From Ustilago trichophora (Eukaryota > Basidiomycota > Ustilaginomycetes > Ustilaginales > Ustilaginaceae), in the NCBI GenBank assembly GCA_900323505.1, contig OOIN01000017.1:372001-436000 (forward strand): a stretch of 64,000 nucleotides of DNA, in the 5' to 3' direction. Below the pieces are notes generated by a model. It was given only the letters and a program-made list of their open reading frames with translations. It searched no databases and was not told where the DNA came from. The translations under genes were made by a program, and so were the position numbers. Shown here in pieces: positions 62,604-64,000 of this stretch (within the stretch, counting starts at the first letter, position 1; the number at the start of each line of letters is the position of its first letter).

Positions 62604-64000
62604 ATGTCGCGCAACAACGAAACTGATGTCGATCCACTGCCGGATGAGCCTCCGCCTCCGTACGAGCCATTGGCCCACGAGACTGCCAATCAGGCGGCCA
62701 GTACAACTGCTTCATCCACTGCTCCATCAGCGAGCACTGCAGCAGCCAGCGCAGCAACAAGCACGAATGCGACTACGAATACGAATCTAAATGCGTCACA
62801 CAACCCGTTCCTCGCGCCGGAAGAGCACACGGCAGGTACAGCCAACACAGTGACAGCCACCTCAAGCTCGCCGAATCCCTCGTCAAGCACGAATCCATTC
62901 TTGAGTACGGTTACGCCGCAGCAGACGGGTACTTCAACAGTATCTACTGCTGCCGCTGCGTCGGCCAGCCAAGCTCCATCACTGCCTCCCCGAACGTATG
63001 CCACACCAAGTCCCGCTCCTTCTCAGCCAGAACCGACACGGCCAAGCATAGACTCGCGCCACTCGCGCCACTCTTCCGTTGTCTCGCCCGTCTCACCCGC
63101 GCCTGCTTCACCCTCCGTATATGCTCCACCCTCCGGCCCTCCACCGATATCTGCATCGGCCTCAAATCGGCCAAACGCGAGGCACAACGACCAGTACCGC
63201 CCGACCACAGTCCCCACCCCTGGTCAACCTCTTTTGCGCAAGAGAAAACTCCTCGTCTACCCCCGCGACTGGCGAGGATGCCCTAAATGTCACGACACGG
63301 GCTACAAGCATGGCGATCCGAACAACCCGCACAAGAGCTGCTGGGACAAGTACGGTAAAACATATACCTCTGCTATGAGCTATTCGGCTGGTCTGAACGG
63401 GGCTACGGATAAGTTTCAGCGGCCGTTGCCGGTACTCAGTGGTCCTTCTCCGCAGGGAATGGCAGGACCGAGTCATGGATATGTGCCAGGAGGATATCCT
63501 GGTGCTGGTGTTGGTGCTGCGCTTCCTCCAGAGCAAGGCTATGGGCATGGAGGCTTCAGACCGCCACTACATGCTCCTCCTCCACCGATGGCGATGCCAC
63601 CAAGAACTGCAACTTCACCAGTGGTGGACGCAGAAACAGAGGGTTCGAGAATGTCAGATGTTCCGCCCAACTATCAAGACGCTTCGAATGTTACTTCGGA
63701 AGAACGGCTGCCCTCGCAGTATGTTCCCCCGCCACAACCTCCTCCCGGCCACGGTCCGCCTCCACCACCGCCTCGCCCACATGCTCATCCAGGACCTTCA
63801 CCATATGGTTGCGCACCGCCGCCACCACCAGGGGGATTCGTCGGCGGCTTTGGCCCGAACCCCGGAGGTCCTAATCCATACGTATCCGTTCAACCCCAGC
63901 AAGCATGGTACGGCGCCCGTCCGCCACCGCCAGGAGCCCTTGTTGTGATGCCTGGAGACCCCCGCATCGGAGGCCGCCTGTGCTTTGAATGTGGCGGTCG
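62604..64000 (+). CDS. Hua1-like proline-rich zinc-binding protein, 3' partial
   Basis: The frame is open from the ATG at 62604 to the window end (465 codons). Near the N-terminus P-P-P-P-Y (residues ~17-21) is a PY motif for Rsp5/Nedd4-type ubiquitin ligases. Asn-Pro-Phe (N-P-F) motifs at ~70 and ~98 could bind EH domains. The region to ~200 is Ser/Thr/Ala/Pro-rich. Then L-L-V-Y-P-R-D-W is followed by C-P-K-C (Cys226, Cys229), H-D-T-G-Y and K-S-C-W-D-K-Y, as in fungal Hua1. A proline/glycine-rich stretch leads to G-D-P-R-I-G-G-R-L-C-F-E-C-G-G, the second Cys cluster, cut by the window end. Yeast Hua1 is linked to actin patches and endocytosis. Confidence 0.8.
   Translation, partial: MSRNNETDVDPLPDEPPPPYEPLAHETANQAASTTASSTAPSASTAAASAATSTNATTNTNLNASHNPFLAPEEHTAGTANTVTATSSSPNPSSSTNPFLSTVTPQQTGTSTVSTAAAASASQAPSLPPRTYATPSPAPSQPEPTRPSIDSRHSRHSSVVSPVSPAPASPSVYAPPSGPPPISASASNRPNARHNDQYRPTTVPTPGQPLLRKRKLLVYPRDWRGCPKCHDTGYKHGDPNNPHKSCWDKYGKTYTSAMSYSAGLNGATDKFQRPLPVLSGPSPQGMAGPSHGYVPGGYPGAGVGAALPPEQGYGHGGFRPPLHAPPPPMAMPPRTATSPVVDAETEGSRMSDVPPNYQDASNVTSEERLPSQYVPPPQPPPGHGPPPPPPRPHAHPGPSPYGCAPPPPPGGFVGGFGPNPGGPNPYVSVQPQQAWYGARPPPPGALVVMPGDPRIGGRLCFECGG

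Noticed and set aside
1..64000. CRISPR arrays, bacterial operons, rRNA genes, centromere or telomere repeats
   Set aside because: No regularly spaced direct repeats, Shine-Dalgarno-led operons, rRNA signatures or TTAGGG arrays were seen.

Overview
The window looks like nuclear DNA of a smut fungus (Ustilaginomycotina, Ustilago/Sporisorium-like). The coding DNA is moderately GC-rich. Most genes lack introns, and the few introns are 84-117 bp with GTAAG/GTGAG donors. The gene set is typical of a basidiomycete: a HapX-type bZIP iron regulator, Hua1, ZNHIT1/Vps71, Nas2, an Nha1-type antiporter, fungal GT31 and a CHR transporter. A tandem array of small secreted proteins resembles smut effector clusters. 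The species call is an inference from gene content.

Layout. 1-4.1 kb: the 3' part of an acyl-CoA-synthetase-like/GH88-GH105 fusion ORF and a convergent GT31-like Golgi glycosyltransferase. 4.2-6.1 kb: apparently non-genic DNA holding an LTR-like remnant. 6.1-7.8 kb: an MFS sugar transporter. 7.8-13.0 kb: a gene-poor stretch. 13.0-16.8 kb: a class I methyltransferase and a two-exon secreted GH42 beta-galactosidase. 18.8-21.6 kb: an Na+/H+ antiporter convergent with the proteasome chaperone Nas2. 22.4-29.6 kb: an Emb8-type alpha/beta hydrolase, ZNHIT1/Vps71, an unknown basic protein and a CHR chromate transporter that needs a 5-nt micro-exon. 30.9-35.7 kb: an unknown disordered protein, a GNAT acetyltransferase and an HPP membrane protein.

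36.5-49.7 kb is the accessory core. It starts with a large secreted protein built of repeated modules with dibasic (KR) sites between domains, then a P450. Six small, cysteine-poor secreted protein genes follow, all on the + strand at near-regular spacing, with an intron-containing tRNA-Arg(ACG) among them. Their signal peptides and a short alanine/glutamate-rich leader are alike while the tails differ, as expected for duplicated and diverging effector genes. A HapX-like regulator ends convergently with the last of them.

52-64 kb: a 3 kb upstream region of the hapX-like gene, a His/Ser-rich unknown protein, 3-hydroxyisobutyrate dehydrogenase, an RNase III-fold mitochondrial protein, a two-exon secreted unknown, a PPIL3-type cyclophilin and the 5' part of a Hua1-like gene running off the window. 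Many open frames begin at GTG or TTG; for these the first in-frame ATG is used. Splice junctions were assigned by eye and give intact frames and conserved residues across each junction.
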